From: Weissella paramesenteroides ATCC 33313
GTDB lineage: Bacteria; Bacillota; Bacilli; Lactobacillales; Lactobacillaceae
DNA: 62,043 nucleotides
Direction: 5' to 3'
Assembly (NCBI RefSeq): GCF_000160575.1
Contig: NZ_GG697128.1
Coordinates: forward strand, 256,242-318,284
In this document: positions 61,268 to 62,043 of the stretch, in pieces
Layout: the number at the start of each line of letters is the position of its first letter
Position numbering within the stretch: position 1 is the stretch's first letter
Program-made: the position numbers and the translations under genes
The notes under the pieces: generated by a model
Databases searched by the model: none
Told to the model about the DNA's origin: nothing
The model's input: the letters and a program-made list of their open reading frames with translations, nothing else

Positions 61268-61942
61268 TTAATTTTGTAATTTATTTTCAATAATGCGTTT
61301 TACTTCAGCAACCACTTCTGAAATTGATAGTCCAGTAGTGTCCAATTCTACCGCATCGGATGCTTTTTTTAGTGGTGATATTTCACGGTGAGAATCTAAG
61401 TAATCTCTTTTTTCAATTGCTGTTTCTAAGTCCGCTAACGTCGTTGTCATACCTTTTGCTTGGTTTTCCTTAAAACGGCGGACTGCTCGTTCATGAACTG
61501 AGGCAATCAAAAAAATCTTGACTTCAGCTTTTGGTAATACCGTGGTGCCAATATCTCGTCCATCCATCACGACACCACCCTCACTTGCAATATTACGTTG
61601 CAAGTCAGTCATTGCAGTACGCACCTCACCATAAGCTGAAACAATCGATACATTAGCTGTTACTTCAACTGATCGAATATCATCAGTCACTTCTTCATCG
61701 TTTAAGAACACACGTTGTACAGGATTACCCGGCTTAAACGAGATATCAATTTTAGGTAACAATGCGACAACTGTTTCTTCATCCGTCAACGTAACACCTG
61801 CTTTAATCGCAGCCAGTGTAACGGTACGATACATTGCGCCTGTATCAACATAGACAAAATTTAAGTCAGTAGCCAAAATTTTAGCAATCGTTGACTTTCC
61901 TGCCGAGGCTGGTCCATCAATTGCAATCTGAATTGGGTTCAT
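61268..61942 (-). CDS. cmk: Cytidylate kinase
   Basis: Phosphorylates CMP and dCMP to the diphosphates. The 224 residues carry the P-loop [16 protein letters not shown] at 6-21, [14 protein letters not shown] near 34, the CMP-binding insert that marks the bacterial enzyme (about 60-100), [15 protein letters not shown] near 125 and [14 protein letters not shown] near 145. The last part has [21 protein letters not shown], typical of the family. I start it at 61942 because AAGGATG lies 7 nt upstream; the ATG three codons earlier overlaps that site. It precedes rpsA as in most Firmicutes. Confidence 0.97.
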   Translation of the reverse strand: MNPIQIAIDGPASAGKSTIAKILATDLNFVYVDTGAMYRTVTLAAIKAGVTLTDEETVVALLPKIDISFKPGNPVQRVFLNDEEVTDDIRSVEVTANVSIVSAYGEVRTAMTDLQRNIASEGGVVMDGRDIGTTVLPKAEVKIFLIASVHERAVRRFKENQAKGMTTTLADLETAIEKRDYLDSHREISPLKKASDAVELDTTGLSISEVVAEVKRIIENKLQN

Positions 61943-62015
61943 GATCCACATCCTTATTCAATTTATTACTGTTTTATTTTACGCTTAATTTAGCTGAAAC
62001 ACTAGGTATATTTAG

Positions 62016-62043
62016 TAAAAAAAGCCGGAACAATTAACGTTCC
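62016..62043. terminator. Partial terminator hairpin cut by the window edge
   Basis: A run of A, then GGAAC (62027-62031) complementary to GTTCC (62039-62043) at the last bases, resembling the GGAACA/TGTTCC hairpins of the repeat family. The outer stem would lie beyond the window. Confidence 0.45.

Noticed and set aside
1-62043. CRISPR arrays, tRNA or rRNA genes, prophage or integrative element
   Set aside because: I saw no spaced direct repeats of 25-40 bp, no tRNA cloverleaf, and no integrase, transposase or phage structural gene.

Overview
The window looks like a chromosomal segment of a low-GC Gram-positive lactic acid bacterium. The evidence is the block cmk - rpsA - der - hup - pdxK, class II (Firmicutes) GalT, a GPH sugar permease with a C-terminal IIA domain, QueT, SbcCD, PepT, HU, strong AGGAGG-type ribosome binding sites and CcpA-like cre sites. 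An FAD-linked D-lactate dehydrogenase, pyruvate carboxylase and galactoside genes suggest the Weissella/Leuconostoc branch of Lactobacillaceae. That placement is inference, because no rRNA is present. I see no tRNA, rRNA, CRISPR array, transposase or prophage gene.

Layout. 0-16 kb is a mosaic of envelope and stress genes: phosphoglycerate mutase, a drug-type MFS exporter, a Nudix hydrolase, an unusual membrane acyltransferase fused to an alpha/beta hydrolase, a ThrE-type exporter, Hsp20, a phosphoesterase, an OatA-like O-acetyltransferase in one operon with a membrane-anchored MORN-repeat protein, D-lactate dehydrogenase, a D-2-hydroxyacid dehydrogenase and a YdcF-type membrane protein. 16-21 kb holds a DyP peroxidase and the divergent alpha-galactosidase / galactoside permease pair, whose facing promoters each carry a cre-like operator over the -10 box. 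21-31 kb has a LepA paralogue, queT under a preQ1-I riboswitch, a large GT-C-like membrane protein, an orphan oligopeptide-binding protein and a flavin disulfide reductase with a TetR regulator. 31-36 kb is araC / galP-galK-galT, which can use the galactose released by the alpha-galactosidase. 37-44 kb has an ion transporter, cyclopropane fatty acid synthase, the cysteine-free (zinc-independent) rpmG-rpsN pair and pyruvate carboxylase. 44-62 kb is mostly housekeeping on the minus strand: pepT, nif3-like, trmK, a TPR protein with a 48-residue and a 567-residue companion, sbcC/sbcD, a vitamin B6 kinase with an ECF S component, hup, der, rpsA and cmk.

Most gene ends carry strong, often bidirectional hairpin terminators. 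The least explained feature is a dispersed modular intergenic repeat: a palindromic core of about 110 bp, an AT-rich linker and a terminator hairpin. Two near-complete copies (51515-51729 and 59721-59930) and three internally deleted copies (26758-26887, 37017-37112, 56219-56351) are present. A linker-terminator remnant lies at 38253-38286. For many genes I chose a start internal to the longest open frame because a good ribosome binding site decides it; these are noted per gene.
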